From VXYL01 sp965116345 (GTDB lineage Bacteria; Pseudomonadota; Gammaproteobacteria; Pseudomonadales; Azotimanducaceae), in NCBI GenBank assembly GCA_965116345.1, contig OZ220680.1, positions 2,170,001 to 2,234,000 of the forward strand: a stretch of DNA of 64,000 bases, in the 5' to 3' direction. Shown here piece after piece: positions 27,207 through 35,987 of the stretch. The notes beneath the pieces are model-generated. The model was not told the DNA's origin. It worked only from the letters and a program-made list of their open reading frames with translations, and did no database searches. Within the stretch, counting starts at the first letter, position 1. Every line of letters starts with the position of its first letter. The position numbers and the translations under genes are program-made.

Positions 27207-27683
27207 TTGGCTAAACGGTCGGCGAGGACGGCACCGCTCGCAGCAAAATGGCGAAGGCTCGCCGAAGCGCGCTGCGCTGCGAAGGGCGCGCGGCTGACGC
27301 CGGCCCGACTAGCGGTCTACGCGGAGATGCTCGCCCGCAACCGGCCGCTTTCCGCCTACGAACTCATCGCGCTGCTGGAGCAGCGGCAGGAACGCAAGAT
27401 CGCGCCCCTGACCGTCTACCGACATCTGGACTTCCTCATGCGAACCGGCCTCGTCCACCGTCTGCAGTCCGCGCAGACGTACTTGCCGTGCGACCATCCC
27501 GATCATGCTCACGAGAGCCAGTTCCTGCTCTGTTCCTCATGCGGACACGTCGACGAGGTGGAATCGAGAGGACTCGAGACGTTGCTGTCCCAGATCGCAG
27601 ACGAGCACGGGTTCCGAGCCGACAACGCGGTTGTCGAGATCAAGGGGTTGTGCGGCACCTGTGCCGACGGCGAGCAAGGCTGA
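27207..27683 (+). CDS. zur: Fur-family metalloregulator, probably Zur
   Basis: This 158-residue protein starts at TTG 27207 with GGAGGA nine bases upstream. It has the winged helix (LTPARLAVYAEMLARNRPLS, LTVYRHLDFLMRTGLVHRLQ) and the C-terminal metal domain. Visible metal ligands are CDHPDHAHE, LLCSSCGHVDEVE and CGTCADGE, with two C-x-x-C pairs for structural zinc. Position in a locus with a His-rich receptor, MerC-like protein and Zur-like box favours Zur over Fur or PerR. Zur represses zinc uptake when the metal is sufficient. Confidence 0.87.
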   Translation: MAKRSARTAPLAAKWRRLAEARCAAKGARLTPARLAVYAEMLARNRPLSAYELIALLEQRQERKIAPLTVYRHLDFLMRTGLVHRLQSAQTYLPCDHPDHAHESQFLLCSSCGHVDEVESRGLETLLSQIADEHGFRADNAVVEIKGLCGTCADGEQG

Positions 27684-28200
27684 ACCACAGCGCAGCGTAG
27701 CTTGGCATCATCAATCTCGGCACGACGACGCCAATATTCGGCCGGTGACAAACCCACCTGTTCATCCAGTTCCTGAACGTGCGTGTACCAGTCTTCGTCG
27801 ATTCTGGCCGTGCTGGGGCCAGCCCATACGTCATCGTCGCCTTCAGGCCGCCATGGGTTGTACTTTCCATGCATGACGAGCGGCATCACGCACGCTTCCT
27901 GCAGCATCGCCAACTTGGACATTTCGTCCGCCGCACAGTGCTCACGATGGGTCTGGCTGAGCTGACCCTCGACAACGAAGCACTCCAGCTTACGCAATGC
28001 GTCCTTAACAGTGCGCTGCGTTACCTCGGTGTCAACCAGTACGTCTTGCCAAGTGATCGTGTCCAACGCAAGAAGCGGTGATATCAGTCGTGTCCGTAGC
28101 TCATCTCGGCCGCTTCGCCATCCAACCGAATCAAAGTGCAACGGCTCAACACCCAACTCTTCATCGAAATACCGTCGATCCAGCGCTGGCGCAACGCCAG
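27684..28200 (-). pseudogene. Orphan coding remnant without start or natural end
   Basis: A minus frame from about 28197 reads like a real protein: YFDEELGVEPLHFDSVGWRS, then EVTQRTVKDALRKLECFVVE, then MSKLAMLQEACVMPLVMHGK and LDEQVGLSPAEYWRRRAEID. It has no good start (the frame fuses backwards with antisense sequence) and runs on into zur at the other end. Codon choice (many TTG, CGT, GTT) is less GC-rich than its neighbours. It is therefore likely a fragment of a foreign gene truncated on both sides. I do not recognise the family. Confidence 0.5.
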
Positions 28201-29184
28201 CTAGAACGTCGCGATCGCGTTGATCGCAGAACCCGTGCCGTTCGGCACGCGCATGGGTGCCGCGGTTAACAGGAAGGTCCAGCGCTTGCGTTCCGCCGCG
28301 GCGGCCGAGACTTCCGTCAAGTCCATGACGTCGAGAACCGGCATGCCGAGTGCGGTGAGCACCAGAGTGTGGACGGGTGCGCCTGAGTCGGGGACGCCCG
28401 ATGGGTAGACGTCCAGGCCACCGTCGGTGCCGACCACGGCGACATCCCGCGCTTTCAGCCAAGGTACGGTGGAGGCGTGGAACCCTGCATAGGCGCCCTG
28501 GGTGGGTCCCTCCTTGGCGCGGCGCAGCCAACGTCCTGTGTGCAAGAGGATCGCGTCGCCCGAACCCACCTTGATTCCGGCCTGTTTCTCCCAAGCCTCG
28601 AGATCGGCCACGGTCACGGCCTCGCCCGGATCCAGCCACGCCTTGCCCCTGAGGCGCGGGATGTCCATCAGCACGCCGCGGGTGAAGATGCCGTCGCCGA
28701 TGTTCGTCACCGCCAGATTCTTGCAGCCCTCGGCAGTGGTCCCGGACATCGGAAAACCGTTGTAGTACTTGTCCTTGTAGGCCAGGTGGCAGAGGGCGTC
28801 GATGTGCGAGTGCGCGAAGCCGTGGAACATCAGGCTCCAGGTGTCCGTCGCCCAGCCTCCAGCCCGTTCGGGCGTCGCCTGCATCCCGTGTTCGAAGGGT
28901 GTCCAGTTGTCGGCGGACCGGGCCGTCAACAGCGGGTGCGCCATGGACACCGAAATACCATCCGTGACCAGCTTCGCCGCCGCCACGCGTACGGCCGGCG
29001 TGATCAGGTTCAGCGTGCCCAGCTGATCGTCCTCGCCCCAGCGACCCGCGTTGGAGAGCTCGGTCGCCCAGGCGTCGATGGTCGCCGCCGTGATCGCCGG
29101 TTGTTGTTCCTCGCCGAGCACGCATTGGGTCGCAAGCATCGACGCCGCTGCGGCAATCGCCGCCCGTCCAGCAGAGATCTTCAT
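28201..29184 (-). CDS. Secreted cyclase family protein (kynurenine formamidase-like)
   Basis: This 327-residue protein starts at ATG 29184 after GGAAGGG, with a signal peptide (MKISAGRAAIAAAASMLATQ). The domain is Cyclase/KynB fold: the metal-binding HGFAHSHIDALCHL (H-x-x-x-H-x-D) is clear, then GDAILLHTGRWLRRAK and DAVVGTDG-like segments. Such enzymes are metal-dependent amide/ester or formamide hydrolases; the exact substrate is unknown. Secretion suggests an extracytoplasmic role. An upstream ATG at 29235 lacks a signal peptide at its start. It is followed on the same strand by the orphan remnant. Confidence 0.85.
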   Translation of the reverse strand: MKISAGRAAIAAAASMLATQCVLGEEQQPAITAATIDAWATELSNAGRWGEDDQLGTLNLITPAVRVAAAKLVTDGISVSMAHPLLTARSADNWTPFEHGMQATPERAGGWATDTWSLMFHGFAHSHIDALCHLAYKDKYYNGFPMSGTTAEGCKNLAVTNIGDGIFTRGVLMDIPRLRGKAWLDPGEAVTVADLEAWEKQAGIKVGSGDAILLHTGRWLRRAKEGPTQGAYAGFHASTVPWLKARDVAVVGTDGGLDVYPSGVPDSGAPVHTLVLTALGMPVLDVMDLTEVSAAAAERKRWTFLLTAAPMRVPNGTGSAINAIATF

Positions 29185-29275
29185 TGCCCTTCCCGTCCGA
29201 TTCCAGGATTCCACTGCTTGCGCAACCATGTTCATCTTATCGCCTGCGTAGTTTTCCCGGTTTTCGGGGCGCTCG

Positions 29276-29500
29276 TCACAGGAGCAACCCCAGGTAGTCG
29301 AAGTAGCCGATGTCGATCTCGAAACGTTCGCGATGGGACAGCCACGTGATCACCGTGATGACCACGGACAGGACGGTGCAGGCCCCGAGGATCGCGAGAC
29401 CGGTGACCATCGTGTCGTTGAAGACGAGTCGTAGCACCCGCCGACCGATGGGTGTCACGTCTCTCGACGGTGTGTCGGTTGTGCGCACCGCGAGTCCCAC
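29276..29500 (-). CDS. Small membrane protein of unknown function, coupled to xylA
   Basis: This 74-residue frame starts at GTG 29500, sharing one base with the xylA stop (TAGTG). A hydrophobic segment TGLAILGACTVLSVVITVIT suggests one transmembrane helix. No family is recognised. The overlap and an AGG before the start favour translation after xylA, but no function is apparent and it could be chance. Confidence 0.4.
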   Translation of the reverse strand: MGLAVRTTDTPSRDVTPIGRRVLRLVFNDTMVTGLAILGACTVLSVVITVITWLSHRERFEIDIGYFDYLGLLL

Positions 29501-30816
29501 TACCTGACGAAACGGGCGACGACGTTCTCCAACAGCTCCTGGCGACCACTTCGTGGCGACAGGTCGGGGTTCGTCGTGTCGATGTAGGCGGCGAGGGTGT
29601 CGAAATTCGCCTCGCCGCCTAGAATCCGCTGTCCTAGATCCCCGTCCCAGCCTGCGTAGCGGTCGGCGACGTGTTTGGACAACGCCTGCGACTCGATCAG
29701 GGCCGCGGCGTTCACCAGCCCCCGGGCGAGGGTGTCCATGCCGCCGATGTGGCCGTAGAAGAGGTCGTCGCGGGCCGTGCTCTGGCGGCGCATCTTGGCG
29801 TCGAAGTTGAAGCCGCCCGTCGCGAAGCCGCCGGCACGGAGGATCTCGTAGAGCACGAGGGTCGCCTCCTCCACACTGTTCGGGTACTGATCCGTGTCCC
29901 AGCCGTTCTGCGGATCACCCCGGTTCGCGTCGACGCTGCCGAAGATGCCGTGGGCGATGGCGTAGGCGACCTCGTGCTGGAAGGTGTGCCCCGCGAGCGT
30001 TGCGTGGTTGCACTCGATGTTGAGCTTGAACTCGTCGGCGAGTCCGTACTTCTGCAGGAAGCTGTAGCAGGCGGCGCTGTCGTAGTCGTACTGATGCTTG
30101 GTGGGCTCGCACGGCTTCGGTTCGATGAGCAGCGTGCCGTTGAAGCCGATCTTGTGCTTGTAGTCGACGACGAGCTGCATGAACCGCCCAAGCTGGTCGG
30201 ACTCGCGCTTGAGATCCGTGTTCAGCAGCGTGTCGTAGCCTTCGCGACCGCCCCAAAGCACGTAGTTCTCGCCGCCTAGGCGGTGCGTCAGATCGAGGGC
30301 CGACTTCACCTGGGCCGCCGCGTGGGCGAACACGTCCGGGTTCGGGTTGGTGGCGGCGCCCGCAGCGTAGCGCGGGTGCCCGAACAGGTTGGCCGTGCCC
30401 CACAGGAGTTTGATACCCGTGCGCTCCATCTCCCGGGCGATCTCGTCGCCCATCGCGAGCAGGTTCCTCTCCGACTCAGCGAAGGTGGCACCTTCCGGTG
30501 CCACGTCGCGGTCGTGAAAGCAGAAATAGGGCACCGTCAGCTTCGACATGAACTCGAACGCCGCGGCGAGCTTTTCCTTGGCAGCGGACATTCCATCGTT
30601 GGCACCGTTGGCCCATGGCCGGTCCCAGGTACCCGTGCCGAAGACATCGGACCCCGGAGCGTCGAAGGAGTGCCAGTAGCAGACCGCGAAACGGAGGTGT
30701 TCGGCCATGGTCTTGCCGAGCACCCGGGCATTGGCGTCGTAGTGGCGAAACGTCAGCGGGTCCGTCGAATCCGGCCCCTGGTAGACGATCGTGTCGACGT
30801 CGGGAAAGAAGCTCAT
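29500..30816 (-). CDS. xylA: Xylose isomerase
   Basis: This 438-residue TIM-barrel enzyme interconverts D-xylose and D-xylulose. Family landmarks are YFCFHDRDVAPEG (catalytic His), VLWGGREGYDTLLNTD, the metal-binding LLIEPKPCEPTKHQ, and FNFDAKMRRQST. The length matches class II xylose isomerases. ATG 30816 is preferred over TTG two codons earlier. xylB lies 84 bases upstream on the same strand, and the small membrane ORF follows. Adjacent genes do not include an identifiable xylose transporter or XylR. Confidence 0.95.
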   Translation of the reverse strand: MSFFPDVDTIVYQGPDSTDPLTFRHYDANARVLGKTMAEHLRFAVCYWHSFDAPGSDVFGTGTWDRPWANGANDGMSAAKEKLAAAFEFMSKLTVPYFCFHDRDVAPEGATFAESERNLLAMGDEIAREMERTGIKLLWGTANLFGHPRYAAGAATNPNPDVFAHAAAQVKSALDLTHRLGGENYVLWGGREGYDTLLNTDLKRESDQLGRFMQLVVDYKHKIGFNGTLLIEPKPCEPTKHQYDYDSAACYSFLQKYGLADEFKLNIECNHATLAGHTFQHEVAYAIAHGIFGSVDANRGDPQNGWDTDQYPNSVEEATLVLYEILRAGGFATGGFNFDAKMRRQSTARDDLFYGHIGGMDTLARGLVNAAALIESQALSKHVADRYAGWDGDLGQRILGGEANFDTLAAYIDTTNPDLSPRSGRQELLENVVARFVR

Positions 30817-30900
30817 CGGCAAGCACCTTGACTCAGGGACTGCCCATTATGGCCTGTTGGCGCCGCTTGCCACCCGGAGATTTCGCGAATCGGCGCGGTG

Positions 30901-32358
30901 CTATGCGGAGTCGTGGAGCGCGCGGAAGCGTGCCTTCAGATCCTGATACAAGCCGCGATAGACGCCGAAACGCTCCGCCGCCCGATCCATCTCGCCGACC
31001 GAAGCCTCGACCGTCTCCACCACCGGCGCCTGGGGACAGACGTCCGCCGGGTCGCCACCGGCATGTCCCAACGCGGCCAGCCGTGCCGCTCCGAGGGCCG
31101 GGCCGATGGCGGCGTCTTCCCGGTACAGCAGCGGGCGTCCCAGGGCCGCGGACAGAATGCGGCCCCAATAGAGGCTGCGTGCACCGCCGCCGATCACGCT
31201 CACCTCGCCGAGGTCCGCGCCTGCCTCGAGAAGCACCCGCTGGCCGTCGGCGATGGCGAACGCGACGCCCTCCAGAACCGCGTATCCGAGCCGCGCGCGG
31301 TCCACGTCGTGGTCTAGGCCGACGAACGCGCCCAAGGCGTCGGCGTCGTTGTGGGGCGTGCGCTCACCAGACAGGTAGGGCAGGAAATAGAGCGAACCAG
31401 GGCCCGTGTCCGACGACCGCATTTCGTCGATCAGCGCTGCTTCGGAGGCAGCGCCGGTCAACCCCGTCACCCACGTCAACGCGCTGGCGGCGGAGAGGAT
31501 CACCGACATCTGATGCCACGTGTCCGGCAGCGCGTGGCAGAACGCATGCACGCCGCCTTGCGGGTTGGGCCGGTATGTCGAGTCGGGGACGAAGTACACG
31601 CCGGACGTCCCCAGGGAAATGAAACTGGTGCCGGACGCAACGGCGCCGACACCCACTGCGCCGGCCGCCTGGTCGCCACCGCCGCCCACGACCGGTACGG
31701 GTCTCATGCCCCACTGTGCGGCCAGTTCGGGCCGCAGGGTGCCGGTCGTCTCCGAACCCTCGACCAACCGTGGCATGTTGGTTTCGTCGACCCCCGTCGC
31801 GGCAAGCATCTCCTCCGACCAGCGTCGTGCACCCACGTCGAGCCAGAGCGTGCCGGATGCGTCGGACATCTCGCTCGCCAGCTCGCCGGTCATGCGGTGG
31901 CGCAGGTAGTCCTTTGGTAGCAGCACCGTGCGCGTCCGGGCGAATGCATCGGGCTCGTGGTCGCGCACCCAGAGGAGCTTCGGCGCCGTGAACCCGGGCA
32001 TCGCGCGGTTGCCGGTCAACCCGGGGACGTCGACCGCGTCCTCCAAGGCGATGCATTCCGCGTCTGATCGCCCGTCGTTCCAGAGGATCGCGTCCCTCAG
32101 CACGCGGCCCCGGGCATCTAGCAGTACAGCACCGTGCATCTGCCCCGACAGGCCAATGGCATCCACCGAGGGACCGTGGCGGCGAAGCTTCGCCATGACG
32201 ACCTCGACGGCCCGCCACCAGTCGGCCGGCGCCTGCTCGGACATCCGCGGACCGGGTCGGGACACGGACAACGGCTCGCTCGCCTCGGCGACGACCGCAG
32301 CGCCATCGGTCACCACCGCCTTGACGGAGGATGTGCCTAGATCGATGCCTAGATACAT
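30901..32358 (-). CDS. xylB: Xylulokinase
   Basis: This 485-residue FGGY-family kinase phosphorylates D-xylulose to the 5-phosphate. Motifs are YLGIDLGTSSVKAVV at the start, GLSGQMHGAVLLD and ILWNDGRSDAEC, and the C-terminal EGVAFAIADGQRVL with VIGGGARSLYWGR. ATG 32358 gives the standard N-terminus; the open frame to 32406 is longer. It precedes xylA on the same strand and probably shares its transcript. Confidence 0.94.
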   Translation of the reverse strand: MYLGIDLGTSSVKAVVTDGAAVVAEASEPLSVSRPGPRMSEQAPADWWRAVEVVMAKLRRHGPSVDAIGLSGQMHGAVLLDARGRVLRDAILWNDGRSDAECIALEDAVDVPGLTGNRAMPGFTAPKLLWVRDHEPDAFARTRTVLLPKDYLRHRMTGELASEMSDASGTLWLDVGARRWSEEMLAATGVDETNMPRLVEGSETTGTLRPELAAQWGMRPVPVVGGGGDQAAGAVGVGAVASGTSFISLGTSGVYFVPDSTYRPNPQGGVHAFCHALPDTWHQMSVILSAASALTWVTGLTGAASEAALIDEMRSSDTGPGSLYFLPYLSGERTPHNDADALGAFVGLDHDVDRARLGYAVLEGVAFAIADGQRVLLEAGADLGEVSVIGGGARSLYWGRILSAALGRPLLYREDAAIGPALGAARLAALGHAGGDPADVCPQAPVVETVEASVGEMDRAAERFGVYRGLYQDLKARFRALHDSA

Positions 32359-32414
32359 AGACAGGTCTGGACAAGTGCGCGCAAGCCGGCGGCTTCCCGC
32401 TAGCAAACGACGGG

Positions 32415-33092
32415 TTAGGAATCCTCCGCCGGGGTCGCGGCCGACGTCATCTCAGCGCGTTCCATTTCGATGAGTTGGTTGACTACCAGCAGCATCCCCG
32501 GGAGCCCACCCGCCGTCGAAACTTCGACTCGGTAGCGGCCGTTGACCACCATGCTCGGGGTCGCGGCGATTTTGTACATCCTGGTCTGCGCATCCGCCTG
32601 GCGGACCTGGGTCATCACCCCGAACGACTCGTAGGTGCGCATGAGTTCATCTTCGTCGACACCGCCCTCGCGGACGAACAGTCGGCGGATGTACTGTGGG
32701 CGCCTCATGTCGATCCCGTAGTCGTGAATGCTCTCGAAGATCTTCAGATGCACCCGCGACTGGATGTTCAGGGCTTCGGCGGTATAGAACGCCTGCGCCA
32801 GTGTCTGCAGACCCTGGTGAGCCATCGGCACGCGGTGGAAGTCCACGTCATCCGGCTGCACAGCGAGCCAGGGTGCAAGCGTAAGCTCCAGGGTGTAACA
32901 GTGCGGGCACATGTAGGAGAACACTTCCACCACCTCGATCTTGCTCGGATCCCGTGTCTCCACGGGAGCTTTGAGCCGGGTGTAGTGGGTGCCCTCCGCG
33001 AACCTCGGAACCGTTCGTGGTTCGTCGGTTTCGGCGGCCCAGGCCGACGCTGCCAGAGCACCGGCGAGAAGGATGAGGAGGCGGATCTTCAT
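32415..33092 (-). CDS. dsbA: Thiol:disulfide interchange protein DsbA
   Basis: This 225-residue periplasmic oxidase inserts disulfides into secreted proteins. It has a signal peptide (MKIRLLILLAGALAASAWAA) and the CPHC active site in VFSYMCPHCYTLE, followed by the cis-Pro loop ATPSMVVNG. The helical insert between them is as in DsbA. Its position after the cytochrome c4 and near engB and polA matches the gene order seen in Pseudomonas-type gammaproteobacteria. Confidence 0.92.
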   Translation of the reverse strand: MKIRLLILLAGALAASAWAAETDEPRTVPRFAEGTHYTRLKAPVETRDPSKIEVVEVFSYMCPHCYTLELTLAPWLAVQPDDVDFHRVPMAHQGLQTLAQAFYTAEALNIQSRVHLKIFESIHDYGIDMRRPQYIRRLFVREGGVDEDELMRTYESFGVMTQVRQADAQTRMYKIAATPSMVVNGRYRVEVSTAGGLPGMLLVVNQLIEMERAEMTSAATPAEDS

Positions 33093-33160
33093 GGTCGAAT
33101 CGGCGTCCCTTCGGGATGATCGCGGCCGGATCGACATTAGACGTGAGACACGATGCGGGA

Positions 33161-33844
33161 TCAATGCAATCCGAGCAGGTAGTTGGCCACCGCTTCGATC
33201 TCGGTGTCCGTCATGTTGACGGCGGTGTGGCGCATCATGCCCGCGTAGTCTTCCCGGTCCGTGGTCCGTCGGCCCTCCCGGTAGTCCGTTAATTGGGCGA
33301 TGACGTAGTCCTTGGGCTGACCCGTGAGGCTCGGAAACCCGGCCAGCGGGTTGCCGCTGCCATCCGGTGCGTGGCAGGCGGTACAGGCCGCCACCTGCTT
33401 GTCGGCGATACCGCCACGATAGATCGCTTCGCCGTCGGCAATGCCTTCGGGCGACGCCTGTCCCACCCGCGGCGACTGGCTCGCGTAGAAGGCGGCGATG
33501 TCCTCGAGATTCTCGTCGGTCAGTGCGTCCAACTGGCCGGCCATGGTCTTCGGATCACGACCACCGTCGCGCATGTACTGCATCTGCCGGAGCAGGTACC
33601 GCGCGTTCTGCCCGGCGAGGTTGGGATGCCCCGGCAACAGGGTGTTGCCGTCCTCGCCGTGGCAGGCGGCGCAGGTTCCGGCCAGTACACGACCGGCCGC
33701 GGCATCCGGCGCCCGTAGCTCGACAGATTCCTCCTCCGCCGGGGCGATGGGACCGGCCAGACACAGGAAGACTCCCAGACACCAAACGGCGGTGACTCCC
33801 CGTCCCGTTGTTCGCGATCCCGTTGTTCGCGATCCCACAATCAT
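33161..33844 (-). CDS. Dihaem cytochrome c4
   Basis: This 227-residue protein has a signal-like N-terminus and two c-type haem domains with CxxCH as CAACHGED and CTACHAPDG. Pro-rich loops LLPGHPNLAGQNARYLLRQM and FPSLTGQPKDYVIAQLTDYR repeat in each domain, as in cytochrome c4. It likely donates electrons to oxidases in the periplasm. The first residues contain an in-frame 15-base duplication (33804-33833). A GTG two codons after the ATG has a better-placed ribosome site. It lies 68 bases upstream of dsbA on the same strand. Confidence 0.9.
   Translation of the reverse strand: MIVGSRTTGSRTTGRGVTAVWCLGVFLCLAGPIAPAEEESVELRAPDAAAGRVLAGTCAACHGEDGNTLLPGHPNLAGQNARYLLRQMQYMRDGGRDPKTMAGQLDALTDENLEDIAAFYASQSPRVGQASPEGIADGEAIYRGGIADKQVAACTACHAPDGSGNPLAGFPSLTGQPKDYVIAQLTDYREGRRTTDREDYAGMMRHTAVNMTDTEIEAVANYLLGLH
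33804..33833. repeat. 15-base tandem duplication in the cytochrome c4 signal region
   Basis: CCCGTTGTTCGCGAT occurs twice in direct succession and keeps the frame open. The translation therefore repeats a five-residue unit near the N-terminus (GSRTT twice). Confidence 0.75.
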
Positions 33845-34009
33845 CCTTCCATCCGCGATTGTCGCTACGAACGCCCGCCAAAAGCCAGGCGCCTAGGCCC
33901 CGACGGTTGCCGGAGCGCGCGAAATTATATAGCACCGAATCCTATCGGCAGCGACCTTAGTCTGCCCGGCGGGGCTACACTTACCCGAAAGCCGCGGGGC
34001 CGAACCACC

Positions 34010-34630
34010 GTGCCCGATAATGGATTGCCGCCAAGGCCGCTTGCGAGCGATTTTCTGCTGAGTGCCGCCAGCCTTGGTCAGTGTCCCGACGACGATGTGC
34101 CCGAGGTCGCCTTCGTCGGCCGTTCCAACGTCGGCAAGTCGAGTACCCTGAACCGACTGACCGGTCGCAGGCAGCTCGCGCGGGTCAGCAAAACCCCGGG
34201 GCGCACCCAACTCATCAATCTGTTCACGGTCCACGATGGCGGACGGCTCGTGGACCTCCCCGGCTACGGCTACGCCCGCGCCGCCAAGTCACAGCGCGAA
34301 ATCTGGAGCCAAGCCGTCGACGACTACCTGAACGGCCGCGGGAACCTCGTTGGAGTCGTTCTGGTGATGGATATTCGCCATCCGCTACGAGCGTCCGACC
34401 AGGGCATGATCGACTGGTGTCGTGATCGGTCCATGCCAATGCTCGTCCTGCTGAACAAGGCGGACAAGCTGAAACGCGGCGCGCGCGCGCAGACGCGACA
34501 CAAAACCCAGGCGAACATGCCCCCGAACTCGACCGCGCTCCTGTTCTCTGCCGTTACGGGACTCGGCACCGACGAAGTCGTCGCTGCCTTGCGTGCCTGG
34601 CTCGAACCCAAGGAGAGCCACCTCCCGTGA
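34010..34630 (+). CDS. engB: Ribosome biogenesis GTPase EngB/YihA
   Basis: This 206-residue GTPase has P-loop GRSNVGKSSTLN, switch region TPGRTQLIN, DLPGYGYARA and NKADKLKRG. It takes part in 50S subunit assembly. The start is GTG 34010; no better upstream start is visible. It is divergent from the cytochrome c4 gene with about 165 bases between, which hold an ATTATA stretch giving a TATAAT -10-like box on the minus strand at 33924-33929. Neighbourhood (cytochrome c4, dsbA, polA) is the classical gammaproteobacterial one. Confidence 0.93.
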   Translation: MPDNGLPPRPLASDFLLSAASLGQCPDDDVPEVAFVGRSNVGKSSTLNRLTGRRQLARVSKTPGRTQLINLFTVHDGGRLVDLPGYGYARAAKSQREIWSQAVDDYLNGRGNLVGVVLVMDIRHPLRASDQGMIDWCRDRSMPMLVLLNKADKLKRGARAQTRHKTQANMPPNSTALLFSAVTGLGTDEVVAALRAWLEPKESHLP

Positions 34631-34647
34631 GGCGTTGTCAGCCAGTC

Positions 34648-35976
34648 CTAGAACAACAGCAGCACCGCCGCAGCCGCGCCGGCTAACGTCACGACGAGAA
34701 GCCCGGAGTAGATCGCGGCCAGCAACACGTACTTGACGAGGGTCGCGAACGCCCCATTTTCGTAGTACTGCTTGAGTGCCATGAAATAGTAGACGGCGAG
34801 ACCCAGAAGCAACACGAAATTCACCCAACTACCGATGCCGGCGTCGGGAACCAGCACCATGACGGTGAACAGCAGGTAGGCGACCGTGTGGATGTGCATG
34901 GCGAAGACGAGATGTTCGGAGTAGTAGCGTCTGCTACCCACGTACATGACCTTCAGCAGCAGGGCGTAGATGGGCAGCAGGCAGAACATCGCCACCGGCA
35001 GGTTCTCGAGCCAGACCTTGGCGGCGTCCCACGGCCGGTGGAGCACGTCGATCAGTTGGCCGATCACGTATCGGCTACCCACGCCGACGGCATCGGCGTC
35101 CCCGGGATCGATCACCCTCACGATCGAGGCGACCGCCTCCCCCGCCAACGGTCGGCGCAGGATCTGCTCGAGCTTGCGCCTACGGGAGTCGTCGAGTAGG
35201 CCCTTGATCCAATCGACTCTTTCCTTGAGTTCCGGCGTCATCTCCAGGACGCCGCCTGGACCCCGAGTCAAGCCAGATTCCTCCGCGATCGGCGGGGCCT
35301 GTTGATCTTCATCGGTTTGTTCATCGGCGCCCAAATCGATCTGGACAGTGACGCTCGGTGGGACTTCGGGCGTCGACGGTTCTTCAGCGACTTCGGGTGA
35401 CAGCTCATCGTCCGTCGACGACGAATCCACCTCGACTCGACCCGGGAACCCTGGACGGCCGCGCAACGGGTCGCCCTTCAATCCCTCGCCGCCACGGGCG
35501 GCGGCATCGGGCGGCAGCAACGGTCCTTCCGGAAGATCGACGCTGAACGACAGAACGAAGAAGAAGACGATGCTGGTGAACAGGTAGAGCCGGAACGGCG
35601 AGAGATAGCCCGCACGACGGTTGCGAGAGAACTCGATGGACAACTGGCCGGGTTGCGTGAACATCACCCGGGCGGTACGGAAAAGGCGGGAGTCCGTCTC
35701 GAACGTCTCCGAAAGGAACTCGCCGACGACGGGAAACACCGTTCGCCGGTAGTTGCGGTCGTTCTGGCCGCACACCGCGCAGTAGAGCCCCTGCTTCTCG
35801 GCGCCGCAGTTCTCGCAGACGATCTGCTCGTAGGCCGCGTCCCGCTGACCGCAGGCACTACAGAAACGGCCACGCAGCCGCGCGCCGCAGTTGTCGCACC
35901 GCCGGCCACGCCTGCGGGCCGGCTCGGTGGACGCGAGTTCCTCAGAGTCCGTTTCGTCGGGCGAGTCGGCCACCAT
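34648..35976 (-). CDS. DUF3667-like membrane protein with zinc ribbons
   Basis: This 442-residue protein starts with two C-x-x-C zinc ribbons (CDNCGARLRGRFCSACGQRD, then CENCGAEKQGLYCAVCGQ). It continues with the segment FGELSETFETD-like FLSETFETDSRLF, a transmembrane helix near 135-150, an acidic disordered region (about 180-245) and a cluster of four helices near the end. This order is that of DUF3667 family proteins, whose function is unknown. It lies 11 bases after the polA stop on the same strand, so it is likely cotranscribed with it. Confidence 0.78.
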   Translation of the reverse strand: MVADSPDETDSEELASTEPARRRGRRCDNCGARLRGRFCSACGQRDAAYEQIVCENCGAEKQGLYCAVCGQNDRNYRRTVFPVVGEFLSETFETDSRLFRTARVMFTQPGQLSIEFSRNRRAGYLSPFRLYLFTSIVFFFVLSFSVDLPEGPLLPPDAAARGGEGLKGDPLRGRPGFPGRVEVDSSSTDDELSPEVAEEPSTPEVPPSVTVQIDLGADEQTDEDQQAPPIAEESGLTRGPGGVLEMTPELKERVDWIKGLLDDSRRRKLEQILRRPLAGEAVASIVRVIDPGDADAVGVGSRYVIGQLIDVLHRPWDAAKVWLENLPVAMFCLLPIYALLLKVMYVGSRRYYSEHLVFAMHIHTVAYLLFTVMVLVPDAGIGSWVNFVLLLGLAVYYFMALKQYYENGAFATLVKYVLLAAIYSGLLVVTLAGAAAAVLLLF

Positions 35977-35987
35977 CCGATCCTCGA

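Noticed and set aside
33920..33952. A full promoter for the cytochrome c4 gene
   Set aside because: Only the TATAAT-like box is clear; no matching -35 at the right spacing was seen, so it is not listed separately.
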